From Ectothiorhodospiraceae bacterium (GTDB lineage: Bacteria > Pseudomonadota > Gammaproteobacteria > HK1), in contig JACKNM010000009.1 of NCBI GenBank assembly GCA_024234875.1, positions 195,771-259,770 of the forward strand: DNA of 64,000 nucleotides, given 5' to 3'. The translations under genes were made by a program, and so were the position numbers. Shown in pieces: positions 27,520-36,075 of this stretch (positions are counted from its first letter, which is position 1; each line of letters starts with the position of its first letter). The notes under the pieces were generated by a model that had not been told where the DNA came from, did not search any database, and was given only the letters and a program-made list of their open reading frames with translations.

Positions 27520-27787
27520 TCGCTCCCGTCCACAGTGCGTCCCTCTCGCCGGCGTGGGCACGCTCGCCCGGGCGGCGGCGCGGCCGCAGACGAATGCGAC
27601 GCCATCCGCCGTAACCCGCCCCTGCGGGGGTCCGACCTCCCGGGGACCGCCGGCCATCGGCACTCGCCGTCGACGAGCGCGGTACGGCCTGCACCGCGGC
27701 ACGCCGGCGCGACCGAGAACCCGGCGGCGAACGACGCGGAGCGGCCCGAATCGCGACCTGACTCGGCCGTCGGGACCGCGGTGGCGA

Positions 27788-27816
27788 AGTATAACCCCAT
27801 GCGGATCGACCGTCAT
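27788..27816 (-). promoter_or_regulatory. candidate promoter of the squalene synthase-shc operon
   Basis: Read on the minus strand, ATGACG (27811-27816) and TATACT (27788-27793) are separated by exactly 17 bases. The -10 matches five of six consensus bases. Initiation would fall near 27780, leaving a leader of about 260 bases before the start codon at 27519. The leader is GC-rich and shows no recognised riboswitch. The 27520-27874 gap holds this promoter, the hairpin at 27825-27850 and otherwise nothing recognisable. Confidence 0.5.
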
Positions 27817-27824
27817 GAACGCCC

Positions 27825-27850
27825 CCCGGTGCCGGAGCGCCGGCACCGGG
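27825..27850. terminator. strong hairpin downstream of the quinone oxidoreductase gene
   Basis: A perfect 11-bp stem (CCCGGTGCCGG / CCGGCACCGGG) closes a four-base loop, 25 bases after the minus-strand stop codon of the quinone oxidoreductase gene. No T tract follows. It probably separates this gene from the squalene synthase promoter just downstream. Confidence 0.55.
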
Positions 27851-27874
27851 AAGGCGCCTCCAGGCCCGTCGAGC

Positions 27875-28849
27875 TCAGGGCAGGAAGACGGTGGAGCCGG
27901 TGGTCCGACGCCCCTCGAGCGCCCGATGCGCCTCGGCCGCGTCCGCCAGCGGGAAGGTCTGCTTGATCTCGATCTTCACCGCCCCGCTCGTCACCACGTC
28001 GAACAGCGCGCGGGCGCTCGCCCGCAGGTCCTCCTTGGTGGCGGTATAGGTCATCAGGGTCGGGCGCGTCACGTAGAGCGAGCCCTTGCCGGCGAGGATC
28101 CCGAGGTCGACGCCGTCGACCTTGCCGGAGGCGTTGCCGAAGCTCACCAGCAGGCCCCGCGGACGCAGGCAGTCGAGCGAGCCGACGAAGGTGTCCTTGC
28201 CGATCGAGTCGTAGACCACCGGCACGCCCTTGCCAGCGGTGATCGCCTTGACCCGATCGGTGAAGTTCTCGCGGGTGTAGACGATGGTGTGGTCGCAGCC
28301 GTGGGCGCGCGCGAGCTCGGCCTTCTCGTCCGACCCGACGGTGCCGATCACGGTGGCGCCGAGGTGCTTGGCCCACTGGCAGGCGATGAGCCCGACACCG
28401 CCGGCGGCGGCATGGATGAGGATGGTGTCGCCCTTCTTCACCTCGTAGGTGCGGCGCAGGAGGTACTCGACGGTCATGCCCTGGAGCATCATCGCCGCGG
28501 CGGTGCGCTCGTCCACGCCCGCCGGCAGCTTCACCAGCCGGTCGGCGGCGATGAGCCGCTCCTGGGCGTAGCCACCGAGCACCCCGGCGTAGGCGACGCG
28601 GTCACCCACCGCGAGCTCGGTCACGCCGTCGCCGACCGCCTCGACGGTTCCGGCGCCCTCCATGCCAGGGACGAATGGCATCTGCGGGGCCGGGTAGAGA
28701 CCGGTCCGGAAGTAGACATCGATGTAGTTCAGCCCGACCGCACTCTGGCGGATGCGCACCTGTCCCGGGCCGGGCGCACCGACCTGGACCGATTCCCACT
28801 TCATCACCTCCGGCCCGCCGACCTGGTGGACCTGGATTGCCTGCGTCAT
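27875..28849 (-). CDS. qor: NADPH:quinone reductase, zinc-free medium-chain dehydrogenase (QorA type)
   Basis: A 324-residue zinc-free MDR protein. The N-terminus MTQAIQVHQVGGPEVMKWESV is typical of QorA, followed by RQSAVGLNYIDVYFRTGLYP. The nucleotide-binding Rossmann motif is in ILIHAAAGGVGLIACQWAKHLGATVIGTV. The C-terminus ends AHRALEGRRTTGSTVFLP as in the family. It reduces quinones with NADPH in the cytoplasm. ATG 28849 is used because the upstream frame overlaps the divergent oxoprolinase promoter region. It appears monocistronic. Confidence 0.93.
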   Translation of the reverse strand: MTQAIQVHQVGGPEVMKWESVQVGAPGPGQVRIRQSAVGLNYIDVYFRTGLYPAPQMPFVPGMEGAGTVEAVGDGVTELAVGDRVAYAGVLGGYAQERLIAADRLVKLPAGVDERTAAAMMLQGMTVEYLLRRTYEVKKGDTILIHAAAGGVGLIACQWAKHLGATVIGTVGSDEKAELARAHGCDHTIVYTRENFTDRVKAITAGKGVPVVYDSIGKDTFVGSLDCLRPRGLLVSFGNASGKVDGVDLGILAGKGSLYVTRPTLMTYTATKEDLRASARALFDVVTSGAVKIEIKQTFPLADAAEAHRALEGRRTTGSTVFLP

Positions 28850-28989
28850 TGGATGCCTCCGCTGTCGTCGCCGGGTGGCGAAACGAGAAAGGGTACTCGC
28901 CCACCCCTTGTGATGGTAGCCGCCACGGTGGACAACCCCGCGGGGCGCTGCGTAGAGTCCGCTGCCCACGCCATCCACGGGCGCCGTCC

Positions 28990-31900
28990 ATGCCGCAGCC
29001 ATCCGTCCCCGCCCCCACCGCCGGTCGCTGGCAGTTCTGGATCGACCGCGGGGGGACGTTCACCGACGTCGTGGCGAAGACCCCGAGCGGCGAGCTGCGC
29101 ACGCACAAGCTGCTGTCGGAGAACCCCCAACGCTACGAGGACGCGGCGGTGGAGGCGATCCGTCGCCTGCTCGACGTCGCCGACGGCAGCCCGATTCCCG
29201 CCGGTGACATCGAGGCGGTGAAGATGGGGACCACGGTCGCCACCAACGCGCTGCTCGAGCGCAAGGGCGAGCGCACGGTGCTGGTGATCACGGCCGGGTT
29301 CGGCGATGCGCTGCGCATCGGCTATCAGGCGCGCCCCGAGCTGTTCGCGCGCGAGGTGGTCAAGCCACAGGCACTCTACGAGCGCGTGGTCGAGGCCGAC
29401 GAGCGGGTCGGCGCCGACGGCGAGATCCTCCGTCCACTCGACCGCGAGCGGCTGCGCGCGGACCTCGCCGCCGCCCACGGCGCCGGCATCCGCGCCGCCG
29501 CGATCGTGTTCCTCCACGGCTACCGACACGTCGAGCACGAGCGCGCCGCTGCCGCCATCGCGCGCGAGGTCGGCTTCACCCAGGTCTCGGTGTCCCACCA
29601 GGTGAGCCCGCTGATGAAGCTGGTCGGGCGTGGCGACACCACCGTCGTCGACGCCTACCTCTCGCCGATCCTGCGCCGCTACGTCGATCGCGTCGCCTCG
29701 CACCTGCAGGGCGCGCGCCTGATGTTCATGCAGTCGAACGGCGGTCTCACCGACGCCGGACTGTTCCAGGGCAAGGACAGCATCCTCTCCGGCCCCGCCG
29801 GGGGCATCGTCGGCGCGGTGCGCACCAGCGAGATGGCCGGCTTCGACCACATCATCGCCTTCGACATGGGCGGCACCTCGACCGACGTCTCCCACTACGC
29901 CGGCGAGTACGAGCGCGCCTTCGACACCCTGGTCGCCGGGGTGCGGCTGCGGGTGCCGATCATGCGCATCCACACCGTCGCCGCCGGCGGCGGCTCGATC
30001 TGCCAGTTCGACGGGCTACGCTACCGCGTCGGGCCGGAATCGGCCGGAGCCGATCCGGGCCCCGCCTGCTACCGCAACGGCGGCCCGCTCACCGTCACCG
30101 ACTGCAACGTGATGGTCGGAAAGCTGCGCGCGCGCTTCTTCCCGGCGGTGTTCGGCCCGACCGGCGAGGACACCATCGACGAGGCGGTGGTCCACGAGCG
30201 CTTCGCCGCGCTCGCGGCGCGCATCGCCGAGGCCACCGGCGACACCCGCAGCCCGCGCGAGGTCGCTGACGGGTTCCTCCAGATCGCGGTCGAGAACATG
30301 GCCAACGCGATCAAGAAGATCTCGGTGCAGCGCGGCTACGACGTCACCCGTTACACGCTGTGCTGCTTCGGCGGCGCCGGCGGCCAGCACGCCTGCCTGG
30401 TGGCCGACGCGCTCGGCATGGAGCGGATCTACATCCACCCCTATGCCGGCGTGTTGTCGGCCTACGGCATGGGACTGGCCGACGTGCGGGCGCTGCGCGA
30501 GCGCGCGGTCGAGGCGGTGCTCGACGACGACCTGGTCGCCCGCCTCGACGACGCGTTCGCGGCCCTGGCCAGCCAGGCCGGCGAGGAGCTGGCGGCGCAG
30601 GGTATCGCCCCCGAGCGCACCACCGTCCTGCGTCGCACCCACCTGCGTTACGAGGGCACCGACTCCGCCCTGATCGTCACCGCCGGGGACCGCGCCACCG
30701 TGCTCGCGCGATTCGAGGCCGCGTACCGCGACCGTTACGGCTTCACCATGCCCGAGAAGCGGCTGGTGGTGGAGGCGATCTCGGTCGAGGCGGTCGGCGA
30801 GACCGAGCGCGTTCCCGCCGCCGCGCCCGCGAGCGAGGCGGCCGACGGCATGCCCGAGCCGGTCGACCGCGTCGAGGTCTACACCGCGGGGCGGACCTGG
30901 GACACCGCAGTCCACGACCGCGCCCGGCTGCGGCCCGGTCACGTCGTCGACGGACCGGCGATCGTGCGCGAGGACAATGCGACCACCGTCATCGAGCCCG
31001 GTTGGCGCGCCGAGGTCACCGCGCTCGACCACCTCGTCCTCACCCGCACCGAGCCCCGCCCCGGCCGTCAGCTCCTCGGCACCGAGGCCGACCCGGTGAT
31101 GCTCGAGGTGTTCAACAACCTGTTCATGAACATCGCCGAGCAGATGGGCGCGGCGCTCGAGAACACCGCCTACTCGGTGAACATCAAGGAGCGGCTGGAC
31201 TTCTCCTGCGCGGTGTTCGACGCCGGCGGCCAGCTCGTCGCCAATGCCCCGCACATGCCGGTGCACCTCGGCTCGATGAGCGAGAGCGTGCGCGCGGTGA
31301 TTCGCTCGCGCGGCGACCGCATGCGCCCGGGCGACGTCTACATGCTGAACGACCCCTACCACGGCGGCACCCATCTCCCGGACGTGACGGTGATCACCCC
31401 GGTCTTCGACGCCGCCGGCGAGGGCATCCTGTTCTTCGTCGGCTCGCGCGGGCACCACGCCGACATCGGGGGGACCACGCCCGGCTCGATGCCGGCCGGC
31501 AGCCGGCACATCGAGGAGGAAGGCGTCCTCATCGACGACTTCACGCTGGTGGAGGACGGGCACCTGCGCGAGGCGGAGACGCTCGCGCTGCTCGGCTCGG
31601 GCCGCTGGCCGGCGCGCAACCCGCAACAGAACCTGGCCGACTTGAAGGCCCAGATCGCGGCCAACGAGAAGGGCGTGCGCGAGCTCGGGGCGATGGTGGA
31701 TCATTTCGGCCTCGACGTGGTCCGTGCCTACATGCAGCACGTCCAGGACAACGCGGCGAGCGCGGTGCGCCGCGTGCTCGGCGTGCTGCGCGACGGTCAC
31801 TTCCGCTATCCCCTCGACGACGGCACCGCGATCGAGGTGCACGTGAATGTCGACCAGGCCAACGGCCGCGCGCGCATCGACTTCACCGGGACGTCACCGC

Positions 31901-32625
31901 AGCACCCGAGCAACTTCAACGCCCCGGCGGCGGTGTGTCGCGCTGCGGTGCTGTACGTGTTCCGCACCCTGGTCGACGACGCCATCCCGATGAACGACGG
32001 CTGCCTCGCGCCGCTCGAGATCGTCATCCCCGAGGGGTCGATGCTGCGTCCCGGCTACCCGGCGGCGGTGGTCGCCGGCAACGTCGAGACCTCGCAGTAC
32101 GTCACCGACACCCTCTACGGCGCGCTCGGGGTGATGGCGGCGGCGCAGGGAACGATGAACAACTTCACCTTCGGCAACGCGCGCCACCAGTACTACGAGA
32201 CGATCTGCGGCGGCGCCGGCGCCGGCCCGGGCTTCGACGGCTGCGACGCGGTGCACACCCACATGACCAACTCGCGCCTCACCGATCCGGAAGTTCTCGA
32301 GTGGCGGTTCCCGGTACGGCTCGAGACGTTCCACGTCCGCCACGGCAGCGGCGGCCGGGGCCGCCATCGCGGCGGCGACGGGACGGTGCGGCGGATCCGG
32401 TTCCTCGAGGCGATGACCGCCTCGATCCTCTCCGGTCACCGCGAGGTGCCACCGTACGGCATGGCCGGCGGCGAGCCTGGCGCGGTGGGGCGCAACCGCG
32501 TCGAGCGCGCCGACGGCACGGTCGAGACCCTGGGGGGTACCGCGACGGTGGAGCTGGCGGCCGGCGACGCCTTCGTCATCGAGACGCCCGGCGGCGGCGG
32601 CTACGGCAAGGCGGACGACGCTTGA
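28990..32625 (+). CDS. oplAH: 5-oxoprolinase-type fused hydantoinase A-B enzyme
   Basis: A 1211-residue single-chain enzyme of the 5-oxoprolinase family. Residues 1 to about 690 are the HyuA-like half: the nucleotide loop IDRGGTFTDVVAKTP, MGTTVATNALLERKGER, AFDMGGTSTDVSHYAGE and CFGGAGGQHACLVADALG. From about residue 700 (VMLEVFNNLFMNIAEQMG) the HyuB half runs to the end, with MLNDPYHGGTHLPDVTVI and ETPGGGGYGKADDA. It hydrolyses 5-oxoproline to glutamate with ATP, part of glutathione recycling, if the substrate is conventional. ATG 28990 is chosen over 28675. The TGA overlaps the TTG start of dgkA by four bases. Confidence 0.93.
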   Translation: MPQPSVPAPTAGRWQFWIDRGGTFTDVVAKTPSGELRTHKLLSENPQRYEDAAVEAIRRLLDVADGSPIPAGDIEAVKMGTTVATNALLERKGERTVLVITAGFGDALRIGYQARPELFAREVVKPQALYERVVEADERVGADGEILRPLDRERLRADLAAAHGAGIRAAAIVFLHGYRHVEHERAAAAIAREVGFTQVSVSHQVSPLMKLVGRGDTTVVDAYLSPILRRYVDRVASHLQGARLMFMQSNGGLTDAGLFQGKDSILSGPAGGIVGAVRTSEMAGFDHIIAFDMGGTSTDVSHYAGEYERAFDTLVAGVRLRVPIMRIHTVAAGGGSICQFDGLRYRVGPESAGADPGPACYRNGGPLTVTDCNVMVGKLRARFFPAVFGPTGEDTIDEAVVHERFAALAARIAEATGDTRSPREVADGFLQIAVENMANAIKKISVQRGYDVTRYTLCCFGGAGGQHACLVADALGMERIYIHPYAGVLSAYGMGLADVRALRERAVEAVLDDDLVARLDDAFAALASQAGEELAAQGIAPERTTVLRRTHLRYEGTDSALIVTAGDRATVLARFEAAYRDRYGFTMPEKRLVVEAISVEAVGETERVPAAAPASEAADGMPEPVDRVEVYTAGRTWDTAVHDRARLRPGHVVDGPAIVREDNATTVIEPGWRAEVTALDHLVLTRTEPRPGRQLLGTEADPVMLEVFNNLFMNIAEQMGAALENTAYSVNIKERLDFSCAVFDAGGQLVANAPHMPVHLGSMSESVRAVIRSRGDRMRPGDVYMLNDPYHGGTHLPDVTVITPVFDAAGEGILFFVGSRGHHADIGGTTPGSMPAGSRHIEEEGVLIDDFTLVEDGHLREAETLALLGSGRWPARNPQQNLADLKAQIAANEKGVRELGAMVDHFGLDVVRAYMQHVQDNAASAVRRVLGVLRDGHFRYPLDDGTAIEVHVNVDQANGRARIDFTGTSPQHPSNFNAPAAVCRAAVLYVFRTLVDDAIPMNDGCLAPLEIVIPEGSMLRPGYPAAVVAGNVETSQYVTDTLYGALGVMAAAQGTMNNFTFGNARHQYYETICGGAGAGPGFDGCDAVHTHMTNSRLTDPEVLEWRFPVRLETFHVRHGSGGRGRHRGGDGTVRRIRFLEAMTASILSGHREVPPYGMAGGEPGAVGRNRVERADGTVETLGGTATVELAAGDAFVIETPGGGGYGKADDA

Positions 32626-33014
32626 CCGACGAGCCGACACCCGGCGGGAAGGTCGGCGCGTATCACGGTCCGCGCTGGCTGCGAGCCACGCTGTATTCCC
32701 GGGACGGGCTGCTGGCCGCCTGGCGCGGCGAGCAGGCGTTCCGCGAGGAGGCGGTGGCCGCCGCGGTGCTGATCCCGGTGGCGGTGGCGCTGCCGATTCC
32801 GCTCGTCCACCGCGCCGCGCTGGTGGTCTCGGTGCTCGCGGTGCTGGCGGTCGAGCTGCTGAACTCGGCGGTGGAGGCGGTCGTCGACCGCCATGGCGAG
32901 GCCCCGCATCCGCTCGCCAAGCGGGCCAAGGACATGGGCAGCGCGGCGGTCCTGATGACCCTGGTGGGTGCCGCCGTGATCTGGGCGGCGGTGCTCGCCG
33001 AGTGGCTGCTCTGA
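32622..33014 (+). CDS. dgkA: diacylglycerol kinase, DgkA family
   Basis: A 130-residue integral-membrane kinase. The conserved signature ELLNSAVEAVVDRHG is complete, followed by PLAKRAKDMGSAAVLMTL; FREEAVAAAVLIPVAV is the first helix region. Three membrane segments are evident and length is near the usual 120-130. It rephosphorylates diacylglycerol to phosphatidic acid. The TTG at 32622 overlaps the oxoprolinase stop (TTGA), so translation is probably coupled; there is no better start. Functionally it has no obvious tie to oxoprolinase, but it suits the lipid-rich neighbourhood. Confidence 0.9.
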   Translation: MTDEPTPGGKVGAYHGPRWLRATLYSRDGLLAAWRGEQAFREEAVAAAVLIPVAVALPIPLVHRAALVVSVLAVLAVELLNSAVEAVVDRHGEAPHPLAKRAKDMGSAAVLMTLVGAAVIWAAVLAEWLL

Positions 33015-33144
33015 ACGGGCGAGCCCGGCATCACACCCCACCCCGTTCCCACCACCGTTCCCGGAACCACCGCGGCGTCCCGGCCCGTTCCGAGCCCGCC
33101 GTACAATGGCGCCTCCTCGTCCCAACGCGATCTCAGGAGACCCC

Positions 33145-33675
33145 ATGCTCTACTCCATCGGCGACAAGCATCCGAGGTGCCTCGGCGATTACTACGTCGC
33201 GCACAACGCCACCGTCATCGGCTCGGTGGTCCTCGGTCACGATGCCAACGTGTGGTTCGGTAGCGTGCTGCGCGGCGACAACGACGTCATCACCGTCGGC
33301 GACAACGTCAACATCCAGGACGGCTCGGTGCTCCACGTCGACGAGGGGTTCCCGCTGACCCTGCACCGCAACGTGAGCATCGGCCACAAGGTGATGCTCC
33401 ACGGCTGCACGGTGATGGAGAACAGCCTGATCGGAATCGGCGCCATCGTGCTGAACAGCGCGGTGATCGGGCCGAACTCCCTGGTCGGCGCGAACTCGCT
33501 GGTGCCGGAGGGCAAGGAATACCCGGAAGGGTCGCTGATCCTCGGCTCGCCGGCCCGCGTGGTGCGCAAGCTCACCGACGAGGACATCGCCGGGCTGAAG
33601 CGAATCTCCGAGCACTACGTCGAGAAGTCCCGCCTCTATCGCAGCTCGCTGCGAGCCTGGGTGCCCGGGGACTGA
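33145..33675 (+). CDS. gamma-carbonic-anhydrase-like hexapeptide protein (YrdA family)
   Basis: A 176-residue left-handed beta-helix protein. The hexapeptide repeats run from about residue 15 to 150 (for example NATVIG, VVLGHD, ANVWFG, DNVNIQ). Three metal-ligand histidines are in place: SVLHVDE and IGHKVMLHGC. The C-terminal helix EDIAGLKRISEHYVEKS is typical of YrdA/PaaY. Such proteins are zinc-binding trimers; carbonic anhydrase activity is possible but not shown for most. ATG 33145 follows CAGGAGA by five bases. It stands alone between dgkA and a convergent aminotransferase. Confidence 0.9.
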   Translation: MLYSIGDKHPRCLGDYYVAHNATVIGSVVLGHDANVWFGSVLRGDNDVITVGDNVNIQDGSVLHVDEGFPLTLHRNVSIGHKVMLHGCTVMENSLIGIGAIVLNSAVIGPNSLVGANSLVPEGKEYPEGSLILGSPARVVRKLTDEDIAGLKRISEHYVEKSRLYRSSLRAWVPGD

Positions 33676-33686
33676 AGCCCGGAACG

Positions 33687-33754
33687 GGGACTGGCTCCGG
33701 CGCCGTGAGGCGCTGGTGCCTGTCCCCACCAGCGCGCGACGGAGACAGGCACCG
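33687..33754. repeat. dispersed hairpin repeat, GGTGCCTGTCCCC family, copy A
   Basis: The 3' arm region contains GGTGCCTGTC (33715-33724) and its perfect complement GACAGGCACC (33744-33753), a 10-bp stem. The left part GGGACTGGCTCCGG also occurs, slightly changed, in copy B at 59746. It lies in the 89-base gap between two convergent genes. It is likely a REP-type element and may act as a bidirectional terminator. Confidence 0.6.
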
Positions 33755-33764
33755 CCCCCTCCCC

Positions 33765-34940
33765 TCAGCCCTGGCTCTCGACCAGGCGCTCCACCAGCAT
33801 CGGGATGCGATCGGCCTCCAGGTTCGCGAACGCGAACCGCAGGTACGGCTCCTGCCCGGGACCGAACATCTCCCCGGGCACGCAGAGCACCGCGTGCTCG
33901 CGGGCGAGGCGCTCCGCCACCGCAGTCGAGCCCACGCCCTCGAACGGGTGGCGGACATAGGCGAAGTAAGCGCCGGCGCTGACCAGCCGGTAGCCCAGTC
34001 GGTTGTCACCGAACGCGCGGTCGAGGGTGGCCATGCGCGCGCGCATCAGGGCCGCCTTCTCCGCGCGCCAGTCCGCCAGATGGGTGACCCCGTAGAGCGC
34101 CGCCTCCTGACCGATGCGCGACGCACAGATGGCGACGCAGTCCATCAGCTTCTCGATCTCCGCGAGCAGCCGCGGGCCACCGACCACCGCCCCGACCCGG
34201 TAGCCGGCCAGACTGTAGGACTTGGAGAAGCTGTGGAGCTGGACCAGCGTGTCGCCCCAGCCCGGCTCGCCGAGGATGCGATGCGCGGGGCCGGGGCGGG
34301 CGCGGAAGTCCTTGTAGGTCTCGTCGAGGACCAGCGCGATGCGCCGCTCGCGCGCGAGCGCGAACACCGCCTCCAGCAGCGCCGGCGGATACTCGGCCCC
34401 GGTCGGGTTGCTCGGGCTCACCAGCACCACGGCCCGCGTGCGGCTCGTGATCGCGGCGGCGACTGCCTCGACCGTCGGCACCCCGCCCCGGTCGGCGGCG
34501 AACGGCAGCGGCACCGCGCGAATGCCCTGCATGTCGAGCCACATGCGGTGGTTGAAGTAGTACGGCAGCGGCAGGACCACCTCGTCACCGGGTCCGGCGA
34601 GCGCCGACAGCGCCACGCAGAACGCCTGGTTGCAGCCGGCGGTGATGGCGACGTCGGTCGGCGCGAGCGCCGCCCCGTAGTCCTCGCAGAGATGCGCCGC
34701 GAACGCCTCGCGCAGCGCCGGCAATCCGAGGATCGGCGCGTACAGCCCGGTATCCGGTCGCCGGCTGACCGCCGCCACGTGGTCGATCAGGGCATCGGCC
34801 GGAGGGTAGCTCGGAACCGCCTGGGCGACGTCGAGCAGCGGCCGCTCCGCAGTGAACGCACGCCCTCGGACCCAGCTCTGCACCGCCGCGATGGGCGGCG
34901 CCGCGACGCCGGCCACCGCCGGGTTGAGAGAGAACGTCAT
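33765..34940 (-). CDS. class I/II pyridoxal-phosphate aminotransferase
   Basis: A 391-residue fold-type I aminotransferase. The PLP lysine lies in LHSFSKSYSLAGYRVGAV; other marks are ITAGCNQAFCVAL, the NPTG motif in VLVSPSNPTGAEYPP, and VLDETYKDF. The end PYLRFAFANLEADRIPMLVERL carries the conserved carboxylate-binding arginine. The overall look is that of aspartate/aromatic-type or MalY/PatB-like enzymes, but the substrate cannot be assigned. ATG 34940 is preferred over GTG 34949. No operon partner: it is flanked by repeats on both sides. Confidence 0.9.
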   Translation of the reverse strand: MTFSLNPAVAGVAAPPIAAVQSWVRGRAFTAERPLLDVAQAVPSYPPADALIDHVAAVSRRPDTGLYAPILGLPALREAFAAHLCEDYGAALAPTDVAITAGCNQAFCVALSALAGPGDEVVLPLPYYFNHRMWLDMQGIRAVPLPFAADRGGVPTVEAVAAAITSRTRAVVLVSPSNPTGAEYPPALLEAVFALARERRIALVLDETYKDFRARPGPAHRILGEPGWGDTLVQLHSFSKSYSLAGYRVGAVVGGPRLLAEIEKLMDCVAICASRIGQEAALYGVTHLADWRAEKAALMRARMATLDRAFGDNRLGYRLVSAGAYFAYVRHPFEGVGSTAVAERLAREHAVLCVPGEMFGPGQEPYLRFAFANLEADRIPMLVERLVESQG

Positions 34941-35086
34941 CGCTCGCACGCTCGCTGACGGAAGTGGCCGGGAAGCTTAGCAGCCGGACGTCCGGGCACG
35001 ACACCGGTGCGATCGGCGGGGCGGCACCATCCGGGTAGGGGCGACGTTCGGGGAAACCGGGTCGGGGCGTCCGGGAAAACGCCCCG

Positions 35087-35169
35087 GTAGGGGCGGCCCG
35101 CCGCGGCCGCTGCGGTCATGGCGCGGCACCGCCATCGCCAGCCAGGGCGGGCACGCGGCCCGCCCCTAC
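35087..35169. repeat. 83-bp element with GTAGGGGCGGnCCGC terminal inverted repeats
   Basis: The element begins GTAGGGGCGGCCCGC and ends with GCGGCCCGCCCCTAC, whose complement differs at one position. The middle (GCGGTCATGGCG ... CGCCATCGCC) folds into a further imperfect stem. A related GTAGGGGCGA word lies at about 35035. It fills much of the 239-base gap between the aminotransferase start and the glycerophosphodiesterase end and ends about ten bases beyond that gene. Probably a REP/MITE-like repeat. Confidence 0.55.
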
Positions 35170-35179
35170 AGCGATGGCG

Positions 35180-35947
35180 TCAACGCGCCGCGATTCGTCC
35201 CGGCGCGAGTCTCGGGTCGGCCAGCATCTCCGCGCAGGCCATGGTCTCGACGTGGTCGACGCCGCGGGCGGTGAGGGCGACCGCGAGGTCCGGGTCGACG
35301 ATCTCCCACGCCGCCCATTGCCACGGGCCAGGCCATGGCGCCGATCCGTCGGCCGGGAGATCGCGGTGGTCGACCAGCAGGTGCTCGGGCGCAATGGCGT
35401 CGGCGAGGCGGCGCTCGTCGGCGTCGTAGTGATCGAGACACCAACCGACGGCCGGTGCCCCCAGGCGGCGCGCGGTGAGCACGGCGCGCTCGACGAACGA
35501 GATGAGCACCATTCGCTCACCGAGCGGGCGCGCGATGTCCAACACCCGCTTCACCGTCGCGTCGACCCCGTGCACCTCGGCCGACTCGCGCTTGATCTCC
35601 ACGAACACGGTGGCCCGCGGCCAGTCGGCGAGGCGCTCGACGGTCTCCGCCAACGAGGCGAGCGGCACGTGACCATGGCGCGGACCGAACCGGTCGGGCT
35701 CGCCCACGCTCAGGGTGCGCGCCTGCGCGAAGTCGATCGCGCGCACGTCGAGGTCGAGGCTCGCGGTGCGCTCGAGGCTGGCGTCGTGGATCACCACCGG
35801 AACCCCGTCGCGGGTGAGCTGGAGGTCGAACTCGATGGCCGGGACACCACTGGCCAGCGCGCTCTCGAGCGCGAGCCAGGTGTTCTCGGGGAAGCGGCTG
35901 GCGTGCCCGCGGTGTGCGATCAGGGACGGGACGGGACCATCTGCCAT
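35180..35947 (-). CDS. glycerophosphodiester phosphodiesterase family protein
   Basis: A 255-residue TIM-barrel GDPD. Catalytic and metal residues are in AHRGHASRFPENTWLAL, AIEFDLQLTRDGVPVVIHD and FVEIKRES, matching UgpQ-like cytoplasmic enzymes; no signal peptide is seen. It cleaves glycerophosphodiesters to glycerol 3-phosphate and an alcohol. ATG 35947 is used; a TTG at 35971 would add eight residues. It lies 128 bases downstream of the phnDCEE importer on the same strand, so it may process imported phosphodiesters or lipid head groups, which is inference. Confidence 0.9.
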   Translation of the reverse strand: MADGPVPSLIAHRGHASRFPENTWLALESALASGVPAIEFDLQLTRDGVPVVIHDASLERTASLDLDVRAIDFAQARTLSVGEPDRFGPRHGHVPLASLAETVERLADWPRATVFVEIKRESAEVHGVDATVKRVLDIARPLGERMVLISFVERAVLTARRLGAPAVGWCLDHYDADERRLADAIAPEHLLVDHRDLPADGSAPWPGPWQWAAWEIVDPDLAVALTARGVDHVETMACAEMLADPRLAPGRIAAR

Positions 35948-36075
35948 GGGATGCGGCACCGATGACGACAAGGCGCCAAGCGAACGACGCCGGTGCGCAT
36001 GCTGTCAAGAGCGCGCGCGAGTGGCTCTCCCCACCGGCGCGATCGGCCCACTCGGTCGGCGCCGCCGGGGGTCGC

